Positions 8,045 through 16,116 of a stretch of 35,220 nucleotides of DNA are shown here, piece by piece. Positions within the stretch are counted from its first letter, which is position 1, and each line of letters begins with the position of its first letter. The DNA is from a virus. The position numbers and the translations under genes are program-made. A model generated the notes under the pieces. That model did no database searches. It saw only the letters and a program-made list of their open reading frames with translations, and was not told the origin of the DNA. Location: IMG/VR virus record IMGVR_UViG_3300018432_000032, positions 1-35,220 of that record. The stretch is one strand, 5' to 3'.

Positions 8045-8635
8045 ATGCCCCCCGCCGTTCCCTCCCCGAATCTGCTCACCGACCCGGGTTTTCTGTGGAT
8101 CTCGCCGATCGGGACCGCTGACCCGACGAACACCGTCGCCGGGTCGGTGTTCACCGACGTTGTCGCCGCCGCATGGCTGCCGCTGGGCCCCACGATGGAA
8201 GGTTCGGCGTTCGCCTACTCGACGTCGGTCGAGCCGATCCGCGTCGCCGAGCTCACCGACCCCGTCAAGTTCGTGACGACGGAACGAAGCGGAACGATCG
8301 CGTTCGCGCTCGCGTCGTGGACCCTGTCGAACTACCGGCGCGCGCTGAACGGCGGGATCGCCGCCCTGACCCCGACATCGGGGACGGGCGCGACGGCGCT
8401 GTACACGGTGACACCGCCCGTTCCCGGCGCCGAGGTGCGGGCAATGATCCTGTGGGAGAGCACCGACGCGACGATCCGGCTCCGCTTGAAGCAGACGATC
8501 CAGGGCGGGGAGATCAACACCGAATTCCGGCGGGGAACCGCCAACTCGTCGATCCCGTGCACATTCAACATGGAGATTCCGGCCGGGGCGACGGCGCCGT
8601 TCGACATTTGGGGCGCGGGTGTCTCGCGCGGCTGA
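8045..8635 (+). CDS. Major tail (tube) protein
   Basis: This protein polymerises into the tail tube. It has 196 residues, usual for siphovirus tube proteins. Typical features are the PNLLTDPGFLWISPIGT opening, a beta-rich body (GSAFAYSTSVEPIRVAEL, then PVKFVTTERSGTIAFALA), and a C-terminal immunoglobulin-like strand pattern (CTFNMEIPAGATAPFDIW). It precedes the two-frame tail chaperone genes and overlaps the first by 17 bases. Placement and fold pattern agree. Confidence 0.82.
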   Translation: MPPAVPSPNLLTDPGFLWISPIGTADPTNTVAGSVFTDVVAAAWLPLGPTMEGSAFAYSTSVEPIRVAELTDPVKFVTTERSGTIAFALASWTLSNYRRALNGGIAALTPTSGTGATALYTVTPPVPGAEVRAMILWESTDATIRLRLKQTIQGGEINTEFRRGTANSSIPCTFNMEIPAGATAPFDIWGAGVSRG

Positions 8636-9101
8636 GACGGTCGACGTTCCCGACGGGCCCGCCTTTCACGAGGTCGAGTTTTTCGGCCGCCCGTTCCGGC
8701 TGAACCCACCCGATCAGTACGAATGGGAGATGATGGAATTCGCGTCGGCCGCGAAGGGCGGCGCCGATTCCGACATGTTGTCGGGCGCCGCCGCCGTCTA
8801 CACATTCCTCAAGGCTGTCATCCACCCGGAGGATTGGGACCGTTTCCGGGTGACCGCCCGCACGAACCGCGCGACCGTCACCGCCGACCTGATGCCCGTG
8901 GTGGTGAGCGCGTTCACGCAGTCGACAGCCCGCCCTACTGGGCGGCCCTCCGACTCCTCGCGTGGGCCGAAGAAAACCAAGAAGAAGTCAGGGGACGACT
9001 CATCCTCGCGGGTCATCCGACGGCTCGAGAAGAAAGGGCGGCCCGACCTGGCGCTCATGGTGCTGATGGCCGACGAGGCGCGTTCCGCGGGCTCCGCCTG
9101 A
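8619..9101 (+). CDS. Tail assembly chaperone (gpG-like)
   Basis: The chaperone holds the tape measure protein while the tube assembles. The frame starts at a GTG within the tail tube gene and gives 160 residues. The body (FFGRPFRLNPPDQYEWEMME) and the C-terminal TGRPSDSSRGPKKTKK followed by RVIRRLEKKGRPDLALMVLM are a pattern recurring in actinophage chaperones. As in lambda G/GT, a second frame (-1 relative) runs on from this gene to 9334. Chaperone genes just before the tape measure are almost universal in siphoviruses. Confidence 0.8.
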   Translation: MSRAAETVDVPDGPAFHEVEFFGRPFRLNPPDQYEWEMMEFASAAKGGADSDMLSGAAAVYTFLKAVIHPEDWDRFRVTARTNRATVTADLMPVVVSAFTQSTARPTGRPSDSSRGPKKTKKKSGDDSSSRVIRRLEKKGRPDLALMVLMADEARSAGSA

Positions 9102-9106
9102 CCGAC

Positions 9107-9334
9107 GTGTGCGACCTCGCGTACGTGCTGCTCCTCGACCAGCTTGAGCGGCTGCTGCTGGCCGACCGTCACGTCGCCGCCGTGTTCATCGCGGCGGGTG
9201 GGGACGACGTCACCCTGCCCACCTACCGGGAGCGGCGGCTGCTGTTCGATCAGTCGTTGGCGGCGGAACCGGCGCCGACGGTCGACGTCGACCCCGAGCA
9301 GATGGAACTACGGCGAGCGTTGGGGGTGGCATGA
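9107..9334 (+). CDS. Tail assembly chaperone second part (gpT-like), likely frameshift product
   Basis: The -1 frame is open from 8723 to 9334. After the first chaperone stop it encodes LTDVCDLAYVLLLDQLERLL and then FIAAGGDDVTLPTYRERR, a pattern known from second chaperone frames. By analogy with lambda GT it is probably made as a fusion by -1 ribosomal slippage, so the mature product would begin at 8619. I give the GTG at 9107 only as the first start codon past the upstream stop; independent initiation there is the alternative. No in-phase canonical slippery heptamer is visible. Confidence 0.6.
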   Translation: MCDLAYVLLLDQLERLLLADRHVAAVFIAAGGDDVTLPTYRERRLLFDQSLAAEPAPTVDVDPEQMELRRALGVA

Positions 9335-9371
9335 CGTGGTCGACAACCGCGGCAATTTCAGGGGGTCAGCG

Positions 9372-9875
9372 GTGAACCCCGTCGGCGGCATCCGCGCCGG
9401 CGGCTCCGGGATGCGGGGCGCGGAAGACTTCCTAGCGTTGTCCAAGGCGTTGAAGGCGGCCGGGCAAACCGAGCTCCGCAAGGCGCTGCACAAGGGCATG
9501 GCGTCGGCCGCTAAGCCGCTGCTGCCGAAGATCCGGCAGTCGGCGCGGGACCGGGCGCCGAAGGCGGGGAAGCTGAACGAGCGGCTCGCGCGGAAGCCGT
9601 ACCGGGCGCAGGCCCGGACGGGGGCGGCGACCGCGGGGGTTCGGATCGTCGGCGGCAAGGTCGACCCGCGCATGAACGCGCTCGGCCGGGTGTATCACCC
9701 CGTCTTCGGTCGCAAGGGGAAAGCCGCGAACGGCGGCAGGAACGCTGTCCCGCAGACCGTGCCCGAACTGCGGGGCTACTTCGACGAGCCGATCCGGGAA
9801 TCGGAACGGGAGATACGCGGCGACCTGATCCGGGCCCTCGAGGACTTCAAGAACAGTCTCGTGCGGGGGGTCTAG
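9372..9875 (+). CDS. HK97 gp10-like putative tail component
   Basis: I chose the GTG at 9372 because of the AGGGGG ribosome site at 9360-9365; GTG 9336 is an alternative that adds 12 residues. The 167-residue protein has the pattern of HK97 gp10-like tail-completion proteins: a helical start (LSKALKAAGQTELRKALHKG), a basic loop (RDRAPKAGKLNERLARKPYR) and a C-terminal helix with acidic charge. Such genes normally lie upstream of the tube gene; here it lies between chaperones and tape measure, so the role is less sure. The stop abuts the tape measure start. Confidence 0.6.
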   Translation: MNPVGGIRAGGSGMRGAEDFLALSKALKAAGQTELRKALHKGMASAAKPLLPKIRQSARDRAPKAGKLNERLARKPYRAQARTGAATAGVRIVGGKVDPRMNALGRVYHPVFGRKGKAANGGRNAVPQTVPELRGYFDEPIRESEREIRGDLIRALEDFKNSLVRGV

Positions 9876-12278
9876 GTGGCTGACCTGGCGTTGACGTTCG
9901 ACCTCCTCGCGCGGGACAACGCATCCCGATCGTTCCGCGCCGTCGGTAACTCCGCCGAGCGGGCGGGGAAGCAAGGGCACACGGCGGGCAGCCTCATCTC
10001 GTCCGGCATGAAAATGGCTGCCGCCGGGCTGCTCGGGTCGGGGCTGATCGCCGGATTCACGTCGCTGTATCAGGCGGCCGACGAATCGCGGAAGATCGGC
10101 GCGCTGACCGCTCAGGTCATCAAGACGACGGGCGGCGCCGCGGGGACGTCGGCGAAACAGGTCGGGGACCTGGCGGGGGCGATCGCCCGGAAAACGGGGG
10201 TCGACGACGAGGCGATCCAATCGGGCGCGAACCTGCTGTTGACGTTCACGAACATCAAGAACGCCGCCGGCGCCGGTAACGACATCTTCAACCAGACGAC
10301 GCAGATCATGACCGACATGGCGGCGGCGCTCGGCAAGGACGCGTCGTCGTCGGCGATCATGCTCGGCAAGGCGCTGAACGACCCGACGAAGGGAATCACG
10401 GCACTGTCGCGGGCTGGGGTGTCGTTCACGGCGCAGCAAAAGGACCAGATCCGCACCCTCGCCGAATCGGGGGACACCCTCGGCGCGCAGAAGATCATCC
10501 TCGCCGAATTGGGGAAACAGTTCGGGGGCGCCGCGGAAGCCGCCGCGACCCCGCTGGGGAAGCTGCAACAGCGGGCGGGGGACCTCGCCGAAAAGGTCGG
10601 CGGCTATCTGCTGCCGGTCGTCGACGACGCCGCAACCTTTTTCATGGACGACCTAGGCCCGGCGCTCGGCAGCGTGGGCGGGATCGCGGCGGGCGTCGTC
10701 GTTCCCGCGTTCACGGCGATCGCGTCGGTCGTCGGCGGCGCCGTCCACATCTTCAACGGTCTGCCGGGCCCGCTGCAGGCGGCGGCGGTCGCGTTCGGCG
10801 CGTTCCTGTTGCTGCGGGGTCCGGTGACGTCGGCTTTCACCGCGATCGGTGACGGCGCCACGAACATGGCGTTGCGGACCGCGTCGGCGGTCGGGCAGGC
10901 CGGCGGCGGCATGGGTTTGCTCAAGGCATCCGCCGGGGGTGTGGTCGGCATGCTCGGCGGCCCGTGGGGTGCGGCGATCGCCGCGGGCACGCTCGTCGTT
11001 GCTGGGATCACGTCGGGTCTGCAGAAGGCGGCGGCGCAGACCGACGCATGGTCGACCGCGCTGCTGAAAGGCGGTGCCGCTGCCGCGTCGGTGCGCGCCG
11101 AATACGAGGCGTCACGCGACGATGCCGCCGGGTTCGAGTGGATGAAAGACCTCGACGAGTGGGTGGGTTTCGCGCCGTCCCTCGACGACGCAACCGAGGC
11201 GATGAACCGTCACTTCGCTTCCCTGTCGCCGGTCGAGCAGGCGCAATCGAAGGTGGCGCAGTGGACCGAGGAGCTCGCCTACCGGACGGAACACCTCGGC
11301 AAAACCCACGGCGATACGGCGATCGCGCAGGAACGGCTCGCCGTGTGGACGGGGATTCTCGGCGAACGTGAGGGTTACCTGACGGCGGCGACGAACAGCG
11401 CGACCGGGGCGGCGGGTGAGTGGACAACCAAGCTGGACGCGGCCCGCACCGAACTGGACGAGGGCAAGAAGGCGATCGACAACTTCAAGCTGGCGCTTGA
11501 CCTGTTGACCGGCTCGCACGTGTCCATGATCGAAGTCGAGTCGGCTTTTCAGTCGGCGACCGCCGCCGCCGAAGGCGCCATGACCGACATGGGCGGCGCC
11601 GTCCTGCAGGCGTCCGGGCAGCTGAACTTGCAGTCGGAGAACGGGCGGAAAGCCGCCGACGTGCTGCTCGACGTCCGCAACTCCGGGAACGACCTGATCG
11701 CCACCATGAAACAACAGGGGGCGACCGACGCCGAGATCGCCGTGAAGAACGACGAACTGCGGACGTCGTTCATCAACACGGCAGCGCAGATGGGGATCAA
11801 TGAGGGTGCGGCGAAGCTGCTCGCCGATCAGATCCTCGGTATCCCCGCCGAGCGGAACACCGCCGTCACCGCCGATACCACTCAGGCGACGACCGACGTC
11901 AACTCGTTTCAGAGGCTGATCGACGGGCTTAAGGGCGGAACGGTTCAGCTCGATTTCGTGATCAACGCCGTCGAGTCGGTGCGGCGGGAGTTCGGGACGT
12001 ACACGGGCGGATGGGGCACGCCGAGACGCGCCGCCGGGGGCCCCGTGTGGCCGCGGCAGACGTTCCTCGTCGGCGAGGACGGACCCGAGCTCGTGCAGTT
12101 CGGGTCGTCCGGGTTCGTCACCCCCGCCGCCCGCACCCGCGACGCGCTCGCCGCCGGCGCCGCCGCCGCCGGGACGACGCACACGACGATCGTGTCGGGG
12201 GTCGTCGGCCCCGAACAGGTCGCCGCGATCGTCCGCCGCGAACAGGCGACAACCGAGTTCCTCGCGGGCATCCGATGA
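9876..12278 (+). CDS. Tape measure protein
   Basis: This protein sets tail length and is injected or extruded during infection. It has 800 residues, the longest product in the window, starting at a GTG directly after the preceding stop. An N-terminal helical domain (ALTFDLLARDNASRSFRAVG) leads into a Gly/Ala-rich segment, then hydrophobic blocks around residues 265-385 (LGSVGGIAAGVVVPAFTAIA, LLRGPVTSAFTAIGDGATNM). Coiled regions rich in Gln/Glu follow, and the C-terminus has the common DGPELVQFGSSGFV motif. Using about 1.5 angstrom per residue, the tail would be near 120 nm; that number is an estimate. Confidence 0.92.
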   Translation: MADLALTFDLLARDNASRSFRAVGNSAERAGKQGHTAGSLISSGMKMAAAGLLGSGLIAGFTSLYQAADESRKIGALTAQVIKTTGGAAGTSAKQVGDLAGAIARKTGVDDEAIQSGANLLLTFTNIKNAAGAGNDIFNQTTQIMTDMAAALGKDASSSAIMLGKALNDPTKGITALSRAGVSFTAQQKDQIRTLAESGDTLGAQKIILAELGKQFGGAAEAAATPLGKLQQRAGDLAEKVGGYLLPVVDDAATFFMDDLGPALGSVGGIAAGVVVPAFTAIASVVGGAVHIFNGLPGPLQAAAVAFGAFLLLRGPVTSAFTAIGDGATNMALRTASAVGQAGGGMGLLKASAGGVVGMLGGPWGAAIAAGTLVVAGITSGLQKAAAQTDAWSTALLKGGAAAASVRAEYEASRDDAAGFEWMKDLDEWVGFAPSLDDATEAMNRHFASLSPVEQAQSKVAQWTEELAYRTEHLGKTHGDTAIAQERLAVWTGILGEREGYLTAATNSATGAAGEWTTKLDAARTELDEGKKAIDNFKLALDLLTGSHVSMIEVESAFQSATAAAEGAMTDMGGAVLQASGQLNLQSENGRKAADVLLDVRNSGNDLIATMKQQGATDAEIAVKNDELRTSFINTAAQMGINEGAAKLLADQILGIPAERNTAVTADTTQATTDVNSFQRLIDGLKGGTVQLDFVINAVESVRREFGTYTGGWGTPRRAAGGPVWPRQTFLVGEDGPELVQFGSSGFVTPAARTRDALAAGAAAAGTTHTTIVSGVVGPEQVAAIVRREQATTEFLAGIR

Positions 12279-13165
12279 CCCAATGGCTGTGGACCGCGGC
12301 TAACGGGGCGATCACCGACCTCTCGGCATGGGGCGCCGGGTACTTCGTCACCGCCGACATCGGCGGTCACCTGGCCCCCGAATACGGGTTCGTCACGCAG
12401 GCATTCGCGGGGGTCGACGGCGAACAGCTGCAGGCCGTGACCGCCGCCGGGCGGTCGACGACGCTCGGGCTCGACCTCGTCGCCGCCGACGGCGCGGATC
12501 TGCGGGTCAAGGTGCGCGCATTGGCGCACGCGCTGCGGCCCCGCGCCGGGATCGGGAAACTGACCGCGGTCGGCGACGACGGGTCGGCCCGCACCCTGCC
12601 CGCGTTCTACCGGAAAGGTCTCGAGGGCGGCGTCTACCGGGCGTATCGGTATCGGACGGTGCTCGAATTCTGGTCGCCGTCGCCGTGGTGGCGGGGTGAG
12701 CCGATCACCGAGCCGTGGTCGCTCGCGGCGTCGTCGTCGTTTTTCCCGATTCTGCCGCTCGTCCTGTCGTCGACGACGATCACGGGCGACCGGACGATCG
12801 ACCTGTCGGATACCGACAGCCCCACGTATCCCGTATGGACGGTCACCGGACCCGGGTCGCAGCTGACGTTGCAGAACACGTGGGCGGGGGTCGACGAGTA
12901 CGGGGCGCCGCAGACCATGTCCGCCGACGTCGTCCTGAATGCGGCGATCGGTGACGGGCAGACGGTCACGATCGACACCCGGCCCGGTCGGCAGTCGATC
13001 GTCCGTGTCGCCGACGGGGTGTCGCTGTTCGGGTCGCTCGCGTCCGATCCGGCGCTGTGGCCGCTGGTCGACGGGGTGAACACGGTGTCGGCGTTGCTGA
13101 CCGGCGCCGGGCCCGCCTCGAGCATCGCGCTCACCGCCGACCGCCTGTACTCAGGCGCGCTGTGA
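12275..13165 (+). CDS. Distal tail protein (Dit-like minor tail protein)
   Basis: The ATG overlaps the tape measure stop (ATGA). The 296-residue protein fits the siphovirus distal tail family: an N-terminal beta domain (MTQWLWTAANGAITDLSAW), TTLGLDLVAADGADLRVKVR, a middle segment RYRTVLEFWSPSPWWRGE, and a C-terminal galectin-like domain (FPILPLVLSSTTITGDRTID, DSPTYPVWTVTGPGSQLTL). It would form the hub linking tube and tip. Order after tape measure supports this. Confidence 0.8.
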   Translation: MTQWLWTAANGAITDLSAWGAGYFVTADIGGHLAPEYGFVTQAFAGVDGEQLQAVTAAGRSTTLGLDLVAADGADLRVKVRALAHALRPRAGIGKLTAVGDDGSARTLPAFYRKGLEGGVYRAYRYRTVLEFWSPSPWWRGEPITEPWSLAASSSFFPILPLVLSSTTITGDRTIDLSDTDSPTYPVWTVTGPGSQLTLQNTWAGVDEYGAPQTMSADVVLNAAIGDGQTVTIDTRPGRQSIVRVADGVSLFGSLASDPALWPLVDGVNTVSALLTGAGPASSIALTADRLYSGAL

Positions 13166-14334
13166 TCGGGCATGTGTGGCAGGCGTTCAGCCGCGACAGC
13201 GGATACCAACTGTCGGGGGGGCTGCCGATCATCAACACGAAGGGGGTGCTCCGGCATCTCGGCGTCGACGCGTGCGAGCTCGTCACCCCGTATACCCCCG
13301 CCGCGTACGGGCGCCTCGCACGCGGCTGCGGGGTCGTCGTCAACCGCGACGGCGAGCAGCAGCTGTCCGGCATGGTCGGGTCGTCGCGGCGGATCGGGTG
13401 GGACGCCGGGACGGGGGAGGCGACGATCACCGTCCTGTGCCTCGGCGACGACCAGCACCTCGCCGACCGGCTCGTCTACCCGTCGCCGGCGGCGGACGCG
13501 ACCGCGCAGGTCGCGAACTACTGGACGTTCACCGGGCCCGCGTCGACGGCTATGTGGGAACTGATCCGGGTGCAGGCGGGCCCGGGCGCGGCTGCCGCCC
13601 GCCGGGTGCCGACACTGATCATGGGTGCCGACCCGGGGGTCGGCACGTCGCGCGCCTGGTGGGAACAGTGGGGGAACCTGCTCGACACCCTGACCTATTT
13701 CGGGTTGCTGTCCGGCGCCGACCTCGGGGTTCGGGTCGTGTCGACGGTCGACGGGCTGCGGGCCGACGTGTACGCGCCCCGCGACCTGTCCGCGTCGGTG
13801 CGGTTCAGTGCGTCCCTGACGAACCTCGTCGGCTGGGACTACGAGGAACTGCCGCCGTCCGTCACGTACGCGATCGCCGCCGGGCAGGGTGACCTCGCCG
13901 CCCGCGTCCGCCGGGTGTCCGCGTCCGCCGACGTCGGCGACCTCGCATGGGGCAGGCGGATCGAACGGTATATCGACCAGCGGGACGAGGCGGACACCAC
14001 GAAACTGCAACAGGTCGCCGTCGACGAGGTCGTGGCGGGCGCCGGTACGCAGTCCCTCGCGATCGACGCCGCCGACACGACGTCCGCCGCCTACGGTCGC
14101 GACTGGTCCCTCGGCGACCGGGTCACCGTGCATGTCGGGGTGCCCGGCGGGGCGACGGCGGCGACCGTCACCGACCTGATCCGGGAGGTCGCGTTCACCG
14201 TCGACAGCGACGGGCGGGAGACGATCACCCCGGCTGTCGGAACGTCCGACGCGAAAGCGATCCGGCCCGGGCCGACGCAGCAGCAGCTCGCCCGCGTATC
14301 CGCCGGGCTCGCCCGCCTCACCCGAAACAAGTAG
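13162..14334 (+). CDS. Siphovirus ReqiPepy6 Gp37-like tail protein
   Basis: This is a 390-residue tail-tip protein of the family named after Rhodococcus phage ReqiPepy6 Gp37. The GTG at 13162 overlaps the Dit stop. Recognisable segments are LPIINTKGVLRHLGV near the start, a central block (GWDYEELPPSVTYAIAAGQG) and a C-terminal TRDWSLGDRVTVHV-like part with VTDLIREVAFTVDSDGRETI. Members sit right after the distal tail gene in many actinophages and probably build the tail hub. It also resembles the region after which tail-tip lysins or baseplate proteins follow. Confidence 0.8.
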   Translation: MIGHVWQAFSRDSGYQLSGGLPIINTKGVLRHLGVDACELVTPYTPAAYGRLARGCGVVVNRDGEQQLSGMVGSSRRIGWDAGTGEATITVLCLGDDQHLADRLVYPSPAADATAQVANYWTFTGPASTAMWELIRVQAGPGAAAARRVPTLIMGADPGVGTSRAWWEQWGNLLDTLTYFGLLSGADLGVRVVSTVDGLRADVYAPRDLSASVRFSASLTNLVGWDYEELPPSVTYAIAAGQGDLAARVRRVSASADVGDLAWGRRIERYIDQRDEADTTKLQQVAVDEVVAGAGTQSLAIDAADTTSAAYGRDWSLGDRVTVHVGVPGGATAATVTDLIREVAFTVDSDGRETITPAVGTSDAKAIRPGPTQQQLARVSAGLARLTRNK

Positions 14335-14347
14335 AGAGGGGCGCACC

Positions 14348-15199
14348 GTGCCCGATGTAGCTGGACCGTTCGACACCGCCTCCTATGGGCAGGCCCCGTG
14401 GTTCCGCGACCGCGGGCCGCTCGAGCCGTCCGCCGTCATGGGGACCCCGTCGGCGACCGCCGCCGGCGGCGAGCTCGGGCTGACCGCGGCAGGGTTCGGG
14501 TTGACGATGTCGCTGGGGCGGGCGCACGTGCGCGGCGCGTCCTATGAGCGGACCGGCTCGGCGTGGACGGACACCGTTCCGGCGAACACGTCGGGGCTCG
14601 GGCCGCGGAACGACCTCGTCGTGTTGCGGCGGAACCTCGTCGCGAAGACGGTCGTACCGACCCGCATTCAGGGCACCGCCGCCGCATCCCCGGTCGACCC
14701 GGCGGTCACGCAGGTCGAAGACGGCACGTGGGATCTTCCGCTCTTCCGGGTCGTCGCCCCGCCGAGCTCGGGCACCCCGCTCGCGATCACCGACCTCCGG
14801 AAGTGGGTCGACCCCGACACGGGATCCGTCGTCACGGCGTGGATCGACTTCCCCGTCGTCGCGGGCGGCTACTTCGACCACTACGCGGCGACCACGCAAC
14901 AGGCCGTGAACGGGGTCCCGAAGGTGCAGCTACGGCAGGAGGACAAGCGGGTCAAGCTCCGCGGGGTCGCCTACGCGGCGAACAGCGCCGGGGCGGGCGG
15001 GGTGTACACGGCGGCGGGCGGGTTCCCGGCGATCTTCCGCCCGGCGCTGCCCGTGCCGATCATGGTCCCGGCGAACGTCGGCGGCGGTTATTCGCTGTAC
15101 CGACTCGACGTCGGATCGAACGGAACCCTCTACGTCGCGTCGGCGACGATCCCCGCCGGCACCTACTTTTTCCTGAACGGGCTCGGGTGGGAACTGTGA
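14348..15199 (+). CDS. Minor tail protein, probable tip or fibre component
   Basis: A GAGAGG ribosome site precedes the GTG. The protein has 283 residues. The N-terminal two thirds (FDTASYGQAPWFRDRGPLEP, then SLGRAHVRGASYERTG, DLVVLRRNLVAKTVVP) are known from actinophage minor tail proteins that form the adapter of a fibre; the last 100 residues are a beta-rich Gly-rich domain (GVYTAAGGFPAIFRPALP, GSNGTLYVASATIPAG) like receptor-binding tips. The next gene, a hydrolase, overlaps its stop by four bases. Confidence 0.72.
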   Translation: MPDVAGPFDTASYGQAPWFRDRGPLEPSAVMGTPSATAAGGELGLTAAGFGLTMSLGRAHVRGASYERTGSAWTDTVPANTSGLGPRNDLVVLRRNLVAKTVVPTRIQGTAAASPVDPAVTQVEDGTWDLPLFRVVAPPSSGTPLAITDLRKWVDPDTGSVVTAWIDFPVVAGGYFDHYAATTQQAVNGVPKVQLRQEDKRVKLRGVAYAANSAGAGGVYTAAGGFPAIFRPALPVPIMVPANVGGGYSLYRLDVGSNGTLYVASATIPAGTYFFLNGLGWEL

Positions 15200-15771
15200 C
15201 GGTCGTCGTCGTCGGCACGTCGATCGAGGACGCCGAAGGCCCGGACGGGTGGCGGCCCCGCCTCGCGACCCGGCTCGGGATCCCGGTCGTCGACAGGTCG
15301 CTCGGCGGCGGCTGCTACACCGCCGCCGACAGCAACGGCGACACGATCCGCAAACGGATCGACGAGGCGGTCGGCGAGCTCGAACCGGGGGTCATGTTCC
15401 TCGCCGGGCCCGTCAACGATTTGGTGCGGCTGTCCGACGTCGGCCCGTTGCGGTGGGCGGTGCACGAGGCCGACCAGGCGGCGACCGCCGCCGGGTGGCG
15501 GGTCGTCGGCGGGGCGATCTTCCCGTTCCACGACGGGCCCGGGTGCGCCTTTCAGGCCGGGTGGTTCCCGAACCTCGAGGCCCGCCGGCAGGCTTTCAAC
15601 AGTTGGGGGGCGGCGCACTTCGCGGGCCGGTGGGTTGACCTGACGTGGGTTCTGTGCGAGACGGCGAGTGTCCGCGGTGACCGGCGGTGGTTCCGCGACG
15701 GGCTGCACCCGAACCCGCTCGGGGCGGCGATCATCGCCGAGGCGTTCCCCCCGAACGTGTTGCAGACCTGA
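15196..15771 (+). CDS. SGNH-fold (GDSL-like) hydrolase in the tail module
   Basis: This is a predicted esterase of the SGNH family, 191 residues. The blocks are visible in order: VVVVGTSIED with Ser9 as nucleophile (Thr replaces the Asp of GDS), DRSLGGGC with the oxyanion Gly near residue 38, GPVNDL with Asn74, and RDGLHPNPLG with Asp168 and His171. All four catalytic positions are present, so activity is likely. In the tail cluster such enzymes can deacetylate or de-esterify host surface polymers during adsorption. A lysis role is the alternative because the endolysin follows. It has no signal peptide. Confidence 0.85.
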   Translation: MTVVVVGTSIEDAEGPDGWRPRLATRLGIPVVDRSLGGGCYTAADSNGDTIRKRIDEAVGELEPGVMFLAGPVNDLVRLSDVGPLRWAVHEADQAATAAGWRVVGGAIFPFHDGPGCAFQAGWFPNLEARRQAFNSWGAAHFAGRWVDLTWVLCETASVRGDRRWFRDGLHPNPLGAAIIAEAFPPNVLQT

Positions 15772-15784
15772 GAGGAACAGGCGC

Positions 15785-15964
15785 ATGGACAAGTGCACGT
15801 ATGCCGTGACGGACGCGAAAGGCGGGCGGCTGTGCGGGCAGCCCGCCACGCACCACACCGCGCAACTGCCCGTGTACCCGCAGCGGCTGCCGCTGTGCGG
15901 CGACCACGCGCAGACCTACCCGCCCGGGCAGGTCGAGCCGATCAAGAAAGGCGCGACCCGATGA
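15785..15964 (+). CDS. Small Cys/His-rich protein
   Basis: Fifty-nine residues. The start ATG follows a GAGAGGAACAG ribosome site. Cys residues in DKCTYAV, RLCGQPA and PLCGDHA, together with THHT and GDHA histidines, form a likely single-zinc fold, similar to the short finger proteins common in actinophages. The C-terminus is basic (IKKGATR). It lies between the SGNH hydrolase and the endolysin. Function unknown. Confidence 0.55.
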   Translation: MDKCTYAVTDAKGGRLCGQPATHHTAQLPVYPQRLPLCGDHAQTYPPGQVEPIKKGATR

Positions 15965-16116
15965 CCACTCCCAACCCCGACGACCTGAACGACCCGACCG
16001 TCACTGACGGACTCGTCGAGCCGACGGGGAACGCGCTCACCCCCGACGACCCCGACGAGCAGCCCCCGCAAGATCCCGAATGGCTGCCCGAGGGCACCGA
16101 CAGCGAGCAGGCGTGA
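15961..16116 (+). CDS. Small acidic protein before the endolysin
   Basis: Fifty-one residues, start overlapping the previous stop (ATGA) and end overlapping the endolysin start (GTGA). The sequence is rich in Asp, Glu and Pro (NPDDLNDPTVTDGLVEP) and probably disordered. No motif is recognised. It may exist mainly to couple translation of the endolysin. Confidence 0.5.
   Translation: MTTPNPDDLNDPTVTDGLVEPTGNALTPDDPDEQPPQDPEWLPEGTDSEQA

Noticed and set aside
9033-9039. AAAGGGC slippery heptamer in the tail chaperone gene
   Set aside because: The sequence is a valid heptamer but its phase is neither that of the first frame nor compatible with slippage to the second.
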